64,000 bases of DNA from Cymbidium sinense (GCA_021442155.1 CM038214.1:316665001-316729000), one strand, 5' to 3'; positions 22,101-34,969 are shown, numbered from the stretch's first letter. Notes: generated by a model from the letters alone, not told the origin. A program made the numbers and translations.

Positions 22101-25100
22101 TTATTTATTTTACGTAGGTTTAGGTTTATTTATTTATTTTATTTTTAGGTTTTATTTATTTTAGGTTTAGGTTTTTAGGTTTTTAAGATTTATGGTAAAG
22201 GATTTAGGGTTTAGGGTTTAGGGTTTAGGGTTTAGGGTTTAAGGTTTAGAGTTTTTAGGGTTTAGGGTTTAGGGTTTTTAGCATTTAGGGTTTAGTGTTT
22301 AAGGTTAGTTTAGGTTTCAGTGGTAGTTTAGGATTTAGGATTAAGGGCTTAGTGTTTAGGGTTAGCTTGGGGTTCAGGATTTAATATTAAGGGTTTAGGC
22401 TTTAGGGTTTAGGGTCTTTAAGGTTTAGGGTTTAGGGTTTAGGATTTTAGAGTTTATGATTTAGAGTTTAGGGTTTATTTAGGGATTCTGATTTAGGGTT
22501 TAGATTAGGATTTAGGTTGTAGGTTTAGGTTTTAAAAAAATCATCATTTGGGTTTTTTTTTATTTAGTTTATTAAGTTTATTTTTTATTTCTTTTAGTTT
22601 ATTTTATTTTTTATTTTTATTTAGACTAGTTTATTTATTTTAGGTTTATTTTTTTAGTTTAGAGTTTTATTTTATATTTTTAGGTTTAGATTCAGGTTTT
22701 CATTTAATTTTCTCAGTTTAGGTTTTTAGTTTTTATTTTAGGTTTATTTTTAGGTTTAATTTTTTTTGTTTAGGTGTAGGTTTATTTTTAGTTTATTTTA
22801 TTTTATTTAGTTTAGGGTTTATAATTTATTTTATTATATATTTTAGGTTTTATTTATTTTAGTTTAGTTATATTTATTTAGGTTTAGGTTTATTATATTT
22901 TGTTTATTTTAGGTATAGTTTTTTTCATAGGGGTTTAGGTTTAATATTTTATTTTATTTTAGGTTTATTTTTAGGTTTATATTTTTATTTAGTTTTTAAT
23001 TTATTTTATTTTTTGGTTTATGTTAGTTAAGGTTTCAAGGTAGGGTTTAGGGTTAGGGTTTAGGGTTTAGGGTTTAGGATTTAAATCTTGGGTTTAGGGT
23101 TTAGGGTTTTTTATTAAAAAAAATTAAGTAAACCAGTATGTTTAGGTGTATTTAATTTATTTTTTATTTATTTTCATTTAGGGTTATTTTTATTTTTATT
23201 TAGTTTGGTTTATTTATTTTAGTTTTGGTTTCTTATTTTAGTTTATTTTTTAGGTTTAGGTTTAGGTTTATGTTAATTCTTTAGTTTTGTTTTATTTTAT
23301 GTTTAGTTTATATTTTATTTAGGTTTTTTATTCTAAGGCTTATTTTATTTTTAGTTAAGTTTAGGTTTTTATTTATTTTATTTTAGTTTAGTTTTATTTT
23401 TTATTTATTTTTAGGTTTAAGTTTAGGTTTAAGTTTAGGTTTAGGTTAAGGTTTTAGTTTAGGTTTGTATTTAATATAATTTAATTTATTTTATTTAGGT
23501 TTAGGTTTTTTATTTATTTTATTTTAAGGTTTTTTTTAGTGTAGGTTTAGGTTTTTAGGTTTTTAGGGTTCAGGGTTATTTTAAGGGTTTAGGGTTTCAT
23601 TTAAAAATAAAATTTAATTAAACCGGTAGGTTTTGGTTTATTTAGTTTATTTTATCTTTTAGTTTAGGTTTTTTTATTTTAGATTATTTTTTAGGTTTAG
23701 GTTTAGGTTTATGTTTATTTATTAGTTTAGTTTTAGTTTTATTTTGTTTTTTTAGGTTTAGGTTTAGGTTTTTATTTTATTTTTTTATGTTTCAGTTTTA
23801 GGTTTTTATTTTAGGTTTATTTTTAAGCTTTATTTTTTAGTTTTGGTTTAGTTTTATTTTTAGCTTATTTTATTTTATTTAGTTTAGGGTTTAGGTTTAG
23901 TTTATTTTATGATCAAGTTTAGGTTTTATTTATTTTATTTTAGGTTTAAGTTTTTTTTTAGTTTAGGTTTTAAATTAGTTTTATTTATTTATTTTAATTT
24001 TGGCCAATTTTATTTTTATTTTATTTAGGTTTCATATTTTTAGGTTTATTTTATTTTTTTAGTTAAGTTTAGGTTTTCATTTATTTTATTTTAATTTAGT
24101 TTTTATTTTTTATTTTATTTTATTTTATTTTATTCTATTTTTAGGTTTAGGTTTAGGTTTAGGTTTAGGTTTTGGTTATAGGTTTAGGTTTTAGTTTATG
24201 TTTTTATGTCATTTTAGTTTTTTATTTCATTTACGTTTAGGTTTATTTATTTATTTTATTTTTACATTTTATTTAGCATTTAGGGTTTAGGGTTTAGGTT
24301 TTTTTTTTTAAAGTTAAGTAAACTAGTAGGTTTAGGTTTATTTAGTTAAATTTTAATTAATTTTAGTTAATTTTATTATTTTTCTATTTAGGTTTATTTT
24401 TATCCTTATTTAGCTTATTTCATTTATTTTAAGGTTAGTTATTTTAGCTTAAGTTTTTATGTTAGTTTATTTTTAAGGTTTAGGTTTATGTTTATGTTTA
24501 CTTTTTAGTTTAGTCTTATTTTTATTTTATTATTGAGGTTTAGGTTTTATTTTATATTTTTTTATGTTTAGGTTTTATATAATTTTTTTATTTTAAGTTT
24601 AGTTTTATGTTTTATTTATTAGTTTACGTTAGGTTTATTTTTAGTTTATTATATTTTAATTAGTTTAGGGTTTAGGTTTGGTTTATTTTATGTTTAAATT
24701 TAGGTTTTATTTATTTTAGTTAAGTTTATTTTAGTTAGGTTTAGGTTTTTTTTTAGTTTAAGGTTTAGGTTTTATTATTTATTTTTTTAGGTTTTATTTT
24801 TTGGTTTATTTTTTTGGTTTAGGTTTTTGTTTAGCTTTTATTTTATTTTTTTAAGTTTATTTTTTTATTTTACATTTAATTTTTATTTTATGTATTCTTT
24901 TTAGATTTATTTTATTTTTTTGTTTAGTTTAGGTTTTTATTTATTTATATTTATTTTTAGTTTTTATTTTTTATTTTTTAATTTTTAGGTTTTGGTTTAG
25001 GTTTAGGTTTTAGTTTAGGTTTTTAATTTTATTTTATTTTATTTTTTATTTATGTTTAGGGTTTAGGGTTTGGGGTTTAGGGTTTAGGGTTGTAAGTTTA

Positions 25101-27905
25101 AGGGTTTAGGTTTTAGGGTTTAGGTTTAGGGTTTAGGGTCTAGAGTTTAGGGTTTAGGGTTTTAGTGTTTAGGGTTTAGGGTCTAAGGTTTAGGATTTAT
25201 GGTTTAGGGTTTAAGGTTTTAGGGTTTAGGGTTTAGGTTTAGGGTTAGGGTTTTTTTATTTTTTAAAATTTTTTAATTTTTTTAATTTTTTTAAATTAAG
25301 TAAATTGGTTGGTTTAGGTTTATTTAGTTTATTTATTTTAATTTTCTATTTCTATTTAGGTTCATTTTTATTTTTATTTAGTTTATCTTATTTATTTTAG
25401 GTTTATTTATTTTAGTTTAAGTTTTTTATTTATTTTATTTTTTTAGGTTTAGGCTTAGGTATTAGTTTATTTTTTAGTTTAGTTTTATTTTTATTTTATT
25501 TTTTAGGTTTAGTGTTTTTTTAAGGTTTAGGTTTATGTTTTTTTATTTTTTTAGGATTAGGATTTAGGTTTTTATTTTAAGTTTATTTTTAGGATTTATT
25601 GTTTAGTTTAGGTTTAGGTTTATTTTTTGTTTATTTTATTTTATTTAGTTCAGGTTTAGGTTTATGTTTTATTTCTTTTAGTTTATTTTATTTTAGTTTA
25701 GGTTTAGGTTTAGTTTATTTTTATTTTAGGTTTAGGTTTTTTTTTAGTTTAGGGTTTAAGTTTTATTTTTTATATATTTTAAGTTTTATTTTTAGGTTAT
25801 TTTAAGTTTTTATTTAGATTTTAGTTTATTTAATTTTAGGTTTATTGTATTTTTATTTTAGGTTTAGTTTTTATTTTATTTAGGTTTTTAATTTTTTTTA
25901 GTTTAGTTTAGGATTTTATTTATTTATTATTTTATTTTTTTTAGGTTTAGGTTTTAATTTATGTTTATATTTTATTTGATTTTTTAGTTTATTTTGGTTA
26001 AGGTTTTTTATTTATTTTAATTTTATGTTCTTTTTAGTTTAGGCTTACAGCTTTGGGTTTTGTTTGTTGGGTTTAGGGTTTAGGGTTTGGGGTTTTAGTT
26101 TAGCTAGGGTTTGATTTTTAGGTTTTAGGTTTTAGGTTTTAGGTTTTACTGTCTTAAGGTTTAAGGTTTAGGGTTTAGGGTTTTCAGGGTATAGGGTTTA
26201 GGGTTTAGGTTTGAGGTTTAGGGTTCAGGTTTTAGTTAAGGATTTAGGGATTTTGGTTTTTTCTTTTAGCAGAGAAAAAAATTCAAATTCAACATTTCTT
26301 CTTTTCGATTTCATCAACCAAGTTATACACCAAGTTTTCTAAGACACAAGTAGCGAGATTGTTAAAAAATGGGCACGCATAGAGCAAACTAAAAACCTTA
26401 GATAACTAGAACTGTCTATACTATAAAGACATAGTTCCATAAGTAACATATAGGATAAGCCATTCTTCAAGTTCTCCAGTTTCCATCTAAACCACCCCGG
26501 CCTCTCGAGCAGTGGGATCCACCATCATATTCCCGATCTCTCCCTCCACCACCACCACGGTTGTATCCTTTGTTTCTCTTCTCATCTCCATAACCACCTC
26601 TGCTCTGACCACGACTTCTATATCCACTAGCACCTCCAGATCGCCCACCACCACTACAATAACGACCACCCTCGCCTTTGCCACCACTGTAAGATCTAGA
26701 CTGAGCCTAGTTAACGCTGATGTTCCTGCCGTCAAGGTTCTGCCCATTCTTAGGGTTTAGGTTTATTAAGTTTTAGGGTTTAGGTTTTCTTTTAAATTTT
26801 TTTAGTTACTATAGGTTTAGGTTTTGGGTTTAGGGTTAAGAGTTTAGGGTTTGGGGTTTAGGGTTTAGGGTTTTGGGTTAAGGTTTAGGGTTTAGGGTTT
26901 AGGGATAGAGTTTAAGGTTTAGGGTCTAAGTTTTTTTATGGTTATAATTTTAGGGTTTAGGGTTAAAGATTTAGGGTTTAAGGTTTAGGATTTTAGGGTT
27001 TAGGCCTGGGGTAGGGTTTATGCTCATTGTTTATGCTCAGGTTTTTTTAGGATCAGGTTTAGGGTTTAGGGTTTAAGATTTTGGGTTTAGGGTTTAGGAT
27101 TTAGGGTTTAAGTTTTTTTTTAATATTAAGTAAATTGATAGGTTTAGCTTTATTTAGTATATTTAGTTTATTTTTAAGTTATTTTAGTTTACTTTATTTT
27201 TTATTTTTGTTGAAGTTTATTTTTTATTTTTATTTAGTTTAGTTTATTTATTTTATTTTAAGTTTTTTATTTTATTTTATTTTTTAGGTTTAGGTTTATG
27301 TTTAGGTTTTTTCAATTTTTTTATTTCTGTTTTATTTTTAGGTTTAGGTTTTATTTTTTATTTTTAGGTTAAGGTTTAGGTTTTTTTTTTAGGTTTAACT
27401 TTTAGATTTTTATTATAGGTTTATTTTTAGTTTAGTGTAATTTATTTAGTTTAGGTTTATGTTTAGGTTTAGGTTTTATTTATTTTAATTTATGTTTAGG
27501 TTTATTTTACTTTTATTTGATGTTTAGGTTTTTTTAGTTTATGGTTTAGGTTTTATTTTTTATTTATTAGGTTTATTTATTAGGTTTATTTTTTTAATAA
27601 ATTTTGATTTTATTTTATTTTAAGTTTATTTTATTTTTAGTTTAGGTTTAGTTTTTATTTTACTTAGGTTTTTAATTTTTTAGTTTAGTTTATGGATTTA
27701 TTTATTTTATTATAATTTAGTTTTTATTTTAAATTTAATTTTCCTTTTAGGTTTGGGTATAGGTTTTGGTTTTAGTTTTATTTTTTTTCTTTTGGGTTTA
27801 TGTTTTTTATTTTTTTATTTTGTTAAGTTTTATTTAGTTTAGGTTTAGGTTTTTAGTTTTTTATGATTTAAGGTTTAGGGTTTAGGGTTAGTTTAAGGTT
27901 TAAGG
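19146..27905 (+). repeat. Telomere-like satellite, segment 2 (longest)
   Basis: This ~8.8-kb stretch is the longest in the window. It alternates TTTAGGG-rich blocks (19320-19640, 21000-21410, 22190-22550, 23030-23110, 25050-25260, 26050-26260, 26830-27120) with long TTTATTTTAGG blocks. Anchor copies (about AAATTAAGTAAACCAGTAGG) lie near 21411, 23121, 23611, 24311, 25291 and 27124, so monomers vary from about 0.5 to 1.8 kb. TTTAGGG stays on the plus strand throughout. Hydrophobic frames inside (for example 25599-25805) are composition artefacts. Confidence 0.9.
26257..26750 (-). pseudogene. Glycine-rich RNA-binding protein 3' fragment, copy 2 (best preserved)
   Basis: The minus strand from 26750 reads NGQNLDGRNISVN, then TAG, then AQSRS. 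A Gly-rich tail with repeated GG, GY and RGG elements follows, then a GSHCSRGRGG-like end, DGNWRT and a natural stop near 26471. Only one internal stop is present, at the conserved glutamate before AQSR. The match to plant GR-RBP C-termini is clear by family knowledge. A ~195-bp 3' UTR and an A-rich end (plus-strand T-run at 26257-26262) complete it. Upstream of NGQ the sequence switches directly to CCTAAG and telomere-like DNA, so most of the RRM is missing. Confidence 0.85.
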
Positions 27906-27918
27906 TTTTTTTTTTTTT

Positions 27919-27950
27919 AAGGAAACCCCATGATGCGGGGGTATTTTATT
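27919..27950 (-). other. LINE 1 3' terminus: hairpin and poly(A) signal
   Basis: On the minus strand AATAAA (27950-27945) precedes a CCCC/GGGG stem (27926-27929 with 27937-27940) and then the A-tail. A similar stem sits at the same place in LINE 3. A terminal structure next to the tail could be the RT recognition site, as in other LINEs with 3' stem-loops (inference). Confidence 0.55.
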
Positions 27951-30871
27951 GCCACAAAAAAAGGGTTACAAGGTCCTTAAAGGGGATAAACTCTGAAACT
28001 ACTGCTCAAAGAGCTACAATCAGCCTAAGGAGTAAATCCCCATCTAAGTACATCCAAGAGCAAAAGAAAACATTAAAGCAATCAAAAGATACAAGATGAT
28101 TAACATAATATGCTAAAGGAAGGTTAAGGCCAATGCTCTGATAGTTGTAAGAGTGCTTGGAATATGGAGCAAACCTGCAAGATAAAAAGAGAGAAACACC
28201 TGCAAAGTTATAATGAGAGAGAGATTAGAGCTTAAGGTAATACGATAAAAAAGGTAGAAGGAAACAATATAATATGAGTATGATAATAAGGAAATGTGAT
28301 AGAGAAGGCTCAGGCTCAATCACACCATGTTGGGGCAGATGCAAGTATGAGCATCCAAACATCAGCAGAAGGGTTACATCACATGAGCTACTACCAAACC
28401 AAAAAGGAGTGAGAACATCACAACCATCATAGCCAACAAACTTATGAGAAGGAAGCACCCAGTTGTTGATATTCTTGTGAGCTTTATTACCTGCAAACCT
28501 AAGCAAAATCATATCTAAAATATATAGGTAATTGCTAAGAGCTGAAGGATAAGGAGTCTCATTCAAGAAAAATATCATCAATATAGCCATCTTGACATGA
28601 GAATACATAAACATAAGTGAGTGAGCCATCTTAGCCGTAATCTCATGAATAGCCATATTCGTGAAAAGAAATTAGTTCAGATATAATCCCTCCATAAGAA
28701 AATTACAAAGGAGACAACTTGCTGAAAACCTGTTAAATAAGTCAATGAGCCTATAATTAACACCATCCCAATCACATGATATGTAAATGAATCTTTCAGT
28801 GCAGAAAACAACCCAGGAAATAATCCCCTTATTAATGTCCTAGAGAAAGCAATAGTAAAGGAAGACAGCATAGCTCAACATAGGGAATGAACTGCAACCA
28901 ACCAAAATTAGCACCCAAAAAAAATAGTTAGAGCGAGCCCAATAGCGATTCAAGGCCTCCATTCGATAATCCGATCAACAATCAATCCAGAGAACAAGAC
29001 AACGCAAAAGGCAACAACATCCAAGATAGGAAGGGACTAAACTGGCCATAATACCATTCTTTCAAAATAAACTGCTCATAAGACTGCACCAACCAGTCAG
29101 AAATGAGGTAGCAGGTGATGCAGATCAAAAAAAATAGGAGATAAATTGCATGGGCAATCAGAAAGCCAACCCCAACAGCCAAATAGCTGACCGGTCCCAG
29201 ATTAGAAAAACTGGGAGTCCAAATAATTTCCATATGAGTATCCAAAAAAATAAGACAACAGATAACCAAGAGTAAAAGTGTGCAAGAGTGCCAAGACACA
29301 AAGCCAAGACATGAAAGGGCGATAAAGATTGCATTCCGTGACGATCCCCAAGACAAAAAAGATAGCAGAGCACAAGCCATTCAGTCCCATTGGGAATAGA
29401 AACAACAAGGGTAATGTAGATCAAGTATCGATAATGAGCAATACCCCAGATAGAAATAGCAAGGGCACTCAGAGAAATAGCCCCAACAACAAAATAGCTA
29501 GTGCAACAGAAATACAAATTAGGATCCACATTAGAATCCAAAAAAATAGGACAACAAATAACCAAGACAAAAAAATAGCCAAGGCAGTAGTAGCCAAGAC
29601 AGCCACAGCCAAGACAGCAAGGGATAGCATAGTACCATAATTTAGGAAAGCCACAGCCCAGACACCAATGACCAAAACAAACAGAGATAGCATAATCTGG
29701 ACAAACATATAGCTTGAAACCTTTAATCATATCCAGAGCAGCATAACCGAACACAGGAAAAACTACCAGGTGTTGAGCAACAACACAGTCAATCAGAGAG
29801 CCAATTAGAGAGCCAATCCCAAACAGAGAGATATTAGGGATTGGAATCCACCAAGAAAGGATCAAAAATTGTATTCAAATGAAAAATATCATTAGAATCC
29901 AAATAAAACAATATAACAGGTAACCAAGGCAAAAACCAGCCAAGACATCAACAAATAGGGAAAAACCATACAAGCCTCTCAATCAGAGTAGACAATGCCA
30001 TAGTTAATAGCTAAGAAGATATAACATAGGAATAAGTATCTTGAGTGCAGCAAACCAGACAACAAACACCAAAAAACATTAGACAATCAAGATAAGAAAA
30101 ACCAGCTAGCTTGCCATAAAACCACCCATCCAAGATAAACAGTGCAATTGATACAAGTTTAACGGGATTCAAAACAAAACCAACCAAGAAATTATCAACA
30201 TCTTGCTGAACAAAACAAACCAAAACCCTAGAAACAACCTGTAGAGTATTAATCCAGTGCAGCCAACAACCAAGGCACCCCAAAAGCATATATAAAGATA
30301 GGGTGGGGAAGTAAACTCCCCACCACAAGCCAATCCAATAAGGGACATTCAAAGCATTAGCAGGATGATTAGTCACATTAAGCCAGATCTACCAAGGATA
30401 AGAGTGTGGAAGACCAACAAAGAACCCAAAGAAGAATGCAGGGAGCAAGGTAAGACCAAATCCCCAATCTCAGAAGCTTCCTGTGAGAAAGCCTGCAAAG
30501 AACATCCATAGAAGGTGGGAGAAAAGAAGAAAGCACCCCACAACAAGATCCCACCAAAGAACAAACAAGAATGAGGGATATCAAAAAAGTATCAAGGATC
30601 AACCCAAGATCATCCCAAGTGGGATTATAGTTATAAAACCAAAAATACAAAGCTCAACTGGGTTCCAATTCAAGAGATTGATGTGCATATAGTTCAACAT
30701 CTACCCCATAATATTATAAATGCCAAAAATAGAGATCTTCCAACTAAAGGAGAAAGGGTAAAGGCAGCAAGTCATGGTAAAGAGCACAAGACAGCAATGA
30801 TATCTATGAGCAGTATCCATAAAGAACGCAAGGAAATGGAAAACCAGAAAAAAGGAAAACGGAGAGGAGAA
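27951..30871 (-). other. LINE 1 long 3' region with tandem repeats
   Basis: About 2.9 kb separates the RNase H stop from the poly(A) tail, which is long for a plant L1. A unit with ATCCAAAAAAATAGGACAAC and AAATAACCAAG-type sequence recurs near 29239, 29534 and 29894. CCAAGACAGCC-type short repeats lie at 29550-29630. The minus strand is T-rich, so long hydrophobic frames are open (28225-28656; 29158-29865, 235 codons). Nothing in them resembles a known family. The segment near 28330-28500 (SHKFVGYDGCD, WFGSSSCDVTLL) is shared with LINE 3. Confidence 0.7.
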
Positions 30872-31816
30872 TTAGATTCTAAGGTAAGGAAGCTCAGAAT
30901 TGTCCAAGTTAACTAGACCACGCAAGTATTTGGGTATTGTAAATTGATCAAAGAGGATGATACTGTCTAATCTTGCACCCAGATTAGCAAGATAATCAGT
31001 ACAGGCGTTACCTTCATGCCAAACATGAGTGATGGTAAAATTCAGTTGAGAGAAAAGAGCCCTAGTTTGCTTGAGGAGGTAATACAAACAAGTGTTTCTC
31101 ATATTGGTAGAAGTCAAAAGGTCAATCTACAGAAGAGCGTCCACCTCTATCCAAATATTGAGCCAACCATTTAGAAGACAAATTTCAAGAGCTTTGTGGA
31201 CTGCCATAAGCTCAGTATAAGGGACAGTGCTGGAAATAAGGGGATAAGCAAATGCACATAAGACTATACCCTTAGAATCCCTGAAAATGCCTCCACAACC
31301 AGAGCCATTATGAGAGACAGAGCCATCAGTATTAATTTTAATAATATGATCAAGAGGTTTTTCCCAAAAAACCATTCTATCATTTCGATAGTAAGACTGG
31401 TCTGGAAGGTTGAGGCCAAGTTTATTGGCAACAGATTTACATCCTTTAAAATGTTTGTGATGAATTAAATTGGCTTTAAACAAGTCACAAATTTTGTTTT
31501 TAGTTTTAGTAATAATCCTCATGTGATTCATATGAATCCCACGATGTTTAGCTTCATTTCGACCCATCCATATGAACCAAATAAGAGTAATGGCGATTAT
31601 GATTTTAATATGACCTTTAATGGCATTGTCAAAGTAAACTTCAAGAAGTTGATATATAGTAAGAGTACAATTAAAATTGACAGTGTTGAATAGATAGTCA
31701 TACCAAATCCAAATTTTAGATGCAATAGCCCCATTAACAAAAACATGGTTGACATTCTCAATATGGGAACAACATTGACATTTAGAGGATAAATAAAACC
31801 CTTTACCCCACAACAA
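30872..31816 (-). pseudogene. LINE 1 zf-RVT and RNase H, one nonsense codon
   Basis: Two minus-strand frames in the same register (31127-31816 and 30872-31117) are separated only by a TAG at 31127-31129. The first starts in the zf-RVT zinc region (CQCCSHIENVNHVFVNG) and continues to the RNase H start (INTDGS, then AYTELMAVHKA-like TELMAVHKA, then IEVDALL). The second carries the RNase H end (HVWHEGNACTDYLANLG) and the ORF2 stop. The acidic residues of RNase H are all present. In plants this domain degrades template RNA during LINE integration. Apart from the stop it is well kept. Confidence 0.85.
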
Positions 31817-32478
31817 AGAGTCAACAGAATAAAGTTTTTAGGATACGCCAAGTTAGAACAGTAAGAAGAGGGGATATTGTTATTCCAAATTTTGGAGAAC
31901 ACAATAGAAGAATCTGAGTGTCTTTAGTGTGAAGCCACACATTTTAAGGTTGAAATCCCCATTATGAGATAGCTTAAAGATAACTGATCATGATTGTTAG
32001 AGTGATAGGAATATTAGTAATCATATTTAAGAAAGTGGAAGGAATAGAATCAAGAATCTTACTAGTGTTCCACTTGTGGTTTTGCCGAATGAATTAACTC
32101 GATAGCAAGTGGAGAGAGAGTGTAGAGTAAGTCATCCATGGATCCACCACCACTCTAGTTGTCTTGCCAAAAGAAGGAATTGCCAGAGTTTATGCCCCAA
32201 AAAATTAAGGATTCAACATCCCATTTGACAGAACAAAGTCTTCGCCACACAGGAGAATCACCCAATTTAAAGGGACAAATGAGAGGATGTTTACCCTGGC
32301 AATATTTAGAAGTCATGAAATTCGTCCAAAGATTATTTTTGCTCCTAAAATTCCACCAAAGTTTGTAGGAGAAGGCATTGATAACTTCTTTGATGGATTT
32401 ACATCCTGCACCTCCCTTTCAAGGGTACCACAACTTTTAGACCAAGATGATGCATTCTTTAGAGGAGGTATTGGTTCC
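31597..32478 (-). pseudogene. LINE 1 ORF2 connection between RT and zf-RVT
   Basis: A 101-codon frame (31597-31902) overlaps the next domain in another frame. Its tail repeats the zf-RVT stretch out of register, marking a frameshift near 31820. From 31903 to 32478 only short pieces of coding similarity remain, and plus-strand frames here are shadows. Comparison with LINE 2 (43020-43509) shows that this is the usual linker after the RT thumb. Confidence 0.6.
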
Positions 32479-33640
32479 CTAGAAGAATTTGTTTAAGAGA
32501 TGCTCAATTCTATTGATGGTAGAATTGGTAGGCACAATGGTTTGAAGAAGGTATATAGGCATGGAATTTAGGGTGCTCTTGATCAAGGTAAGCCTACCAC
32601 CGAAAGAGAGTAAATGAAATTCCCAAACCGAAATTTTGTTAAAAATTTTCTGAATTAGATCATCAAAAAGGTGTGATCTTTTTTGGCCTTTAAAAAGCGG
32701 AGCTCCTAGGTAATTAAGAGGAAGTTGATTTTTCTTAAAATTAGTAATTCTGGATATTTGGTTAAGTCTATTAGAAGGAATCTTAGCTGAAGGAATAAAA
32801 CCGCATTTTCCTTCATTAAGAAAAAGACCACTAACTTTACCAAAATCATTTAGAAGGTTCTTAATGGTTTTAACATGTTGAAGGGAGCTGTTGCAGAAGA
32901 TAATGAAATCATCTGCAAAGCTAAAATGAGAAATAGGGAAACCTCCATGAGTTTTAAAAGACATATTAGGATTATTAGCGAAAAGATCATTAAGGCTCCT
33001 AGACAGGCATTCAATAGCGATAATAAAAGGAGAAGGTGATAGTGGGTCACCTTGCCTCAAACCATGGCTAGAAGGAAAGAAACCTATGGACTCGCCATTC
33101 ATGATAACCGAAAACCAGACATTCGTGATACACCTTTTTATAATCCGGATAAAACTATCAGAAAAACCAAACAAATTCAAGATTTGAAAGAGAAAATCCC
33201 ATGAGAGTTTGTCAAATGCTTTAGCGATGTCTAGTTTGAATAAGATGTTGCCTCCTCTAGTAGGGACATCAAGGTCATGAACCATCTCTTGAGCAAGAAG
33301 AATATTATATATATTGCTCTGTTTAACAAACCAATTTGATTTGGGGAGATGATTTTAGGAAGCAAAGGGCTAAGCCTATTATTTATTAATTTAGCAATGA
33401 GTTTTGAAAAAAGGTGCAAAGACTAATCGGCCTAAAATTGCCCCAAGATTCGTGGATTATTAGTTTTGGAAATAAGGACAATAAGTGCTTGAAAAGTATT
33501 TGGGAATAGGATTGCCATCAAAGAAATCAATAAAGGTCAACTAAGTTTTTAATAAATGGCCAACAATGCCGAAAGAAGTGGGTCGATAGCCGTACCAAAG
33601 AATGAGTGTTCATGTTCTTAAGGTATTACTAATCTCTTCT
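32479..33640 (-). pseudogene. LINE 1 reverse transcriptase, catalytic core intact
   Basis: The main frame (32479-33285, 268 codons) contains LDIAKAFDKLSW at residues 18-29 (motif A aspartate at 19), GLRQGDPLSP at 75-84, and FADD at 123-126 with both catalytic aspartates. YLGAPLFKG follows. The RT N-terminal part lies in a second frame (33231-33419: AKLINNRLSPLL, SPNQIG) and in broken text up to about 33640, so one frameshift near 33280 separates fingers from palm. The enzyme would prime cDNA synthesis from nicked target DNA. The core could still fold, but the ORF is interrupted. Confidence 0.9.
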
Positions 33641-33672
33641 TCTAAGGGCACATAGTGAGTAGATGATTATCC

Positions 33673-34218
33673 TCACTTAATCATAGAAGGGATAAGATGG
33701 GTGTTGATAAAGTTCCCAAAGAACGGATTAGAATTTAATAAAGTTTGGAAATGATGAATGACAGAATCTTTAATATCATTGTTATCGGTTATCCATTCAC
33801 CATTAGAGTTCTTAATTTTCTTAATCGAGTTTAAGGCTTTCCATTTATTACAAATGGCATGAAAATACCTAGTGTTTCTATCACCATCAGCAATATGTTT
33901 GCTTGCGGCTTTTTGACGCCAATAGGTTTCTTCCATGTTTTGATAATTAACCAAGTTATTCTTGGCAATGTTCAACTCCTCAAGTTTACTGGGATCAGTT
34001 GAGACAGCCTCTTCAAGGGAACAAACCTCTTGTTCCATAGCTTTAAGATTTGTGAAAAGGTTTTTAAAAATGTGTTTGTTCCACCAATTAAGATTTTGTT
34101 TAAGTCTTTTGAGCTTAAGCCAAAGACGAGTCATACCTTTAATAGAATTATCCGGGAAAATAGAAGCCATCCAATTAGTGAGAGCGACATTGGTGAAGTC
34201 ACTATGTTGGGTCCACAT
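33673..34218 (-). pseudogene. LINE 1 ORF2 linker between endonuclease and RT
   Basis: A 181-codon open frame carries the typical plant L1 linker: LKRLKQNLNWWNKHIFKN-like residues near 36-54, a glutamate-rich helical stretch, then WRQKAASKHIADGDRNTRYFH at about 120-140. Those features always precede RT in plant L1 ORF2. It overlaps the endonuclease frame by 88 bases in a different register, so a frameshift lies near 34140-34215. A G-run (34256-34265) sits just upstream. Confidence 0.85.
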
Positions 34219-34960
34219 ATTTTGAAATATGAAAGGAGAGGGAGTAGATGGGTTAGGGGGGGGGGATTTTTGAAGGAAATCAAGAGAGGAGCATGGTCAG
34301 ACAAAGTTCTGCTCAAATGCTCAACATTGGTTAGGCCACTGATTGATCCACAGAGAATTAAAGAGGGTCCTATCAAGACGCTGCCAAAGTCTAGAGTTGT
34401 GCCACGTGAAGTTAGACCCGTGAAACCAAAGTTGCAATCAAGGATCATATTTGAGAAGTCCTCCATGGAATGAAGGTTAGGAGTACATCCTCCCCTTCTT
34501 TCTGAACTAGCTATGATAGTATTGAAGTCACCTCCAACCAACCAGGGAAGGTTAGCCGAGGAAGCGAAGGTGCATAAGTGATACCAAAGAATGTTCCTAC
34601 CAGCTCTGTTACAAGAAGCATAGATAAAAGAGCCAAAAGCCGATAAGTCACCTAAGGAGATTTTGACATTAACCAATTGGTCAAGATCATCAATGATGGA
34701 AATGGAGATGGAATTGTGCCAAAAGCACCAAATTTTATTATTAAGATTGAAAAAGAAATTATGAAAACCAAGGGATCTAGCACAAAAGCAATCTTAGAAG
34801 AATTAATGAAAGGTTCAATAAGAACAAGTAACTTGATATTATGAGCACGACTCCTAACACGATTGGGTGAAGAGACCCACAACCCCGATATTCCAAATAA
34901 GAAATTAATCATAAGGAGACAACCAAAAGGGAAAAGGAAAAAGAAAGGAAAGAGAGGAGA
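34131..34960 (-). pseudogene. LINE 1 AP-like endonuclease, frameshifted
   Basis: The C-terminal frame (34131-34676) has FIYASCNRAGRN, WLVGGDFNTI (GDFN at residues 49-52) and SDHAPL at 126-131, which are the active-site blocks of LINE AP-like endonucleases. Between them the block RLDRTLFN is found in a neighbouring frame (about 34340-34365), so two compensating indels occurred. The N-terminal frame (34652-34975) starts at the methionine at about 34912 (MINFLF), but the catalytic WN is out of frame. This enzyme nicks the target DNA, so its specificity would decide insertion into TTTAGGG DNA. Confidence 0.85.
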
Positions 34961-34969
34961 GAAATGAAG

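Noticed and set aside
29158..29865. 235-codon hydrophobic minus-strand frame, resembling a membrane protein
   Set aside because: It lies in the T-rich strand of the LINE 1 3' region and includes tandem repeats. The equivalent frames in LINEs 2 and 3 are broken differently, and no signal or family motif is seen. I treat it as composition, and keep only the shared SHKFVGYDGCD segment as a finding.
30483..30916. Plus-strand Lys/Asn-rich frames across the LINEs (for example 30483-30692, 34030-34473, 35636-35965 and 47143-47523)
   Set aside because: They are antisense to recognised or A-rich minus-strand LINE sequence, and no independent motif is present.
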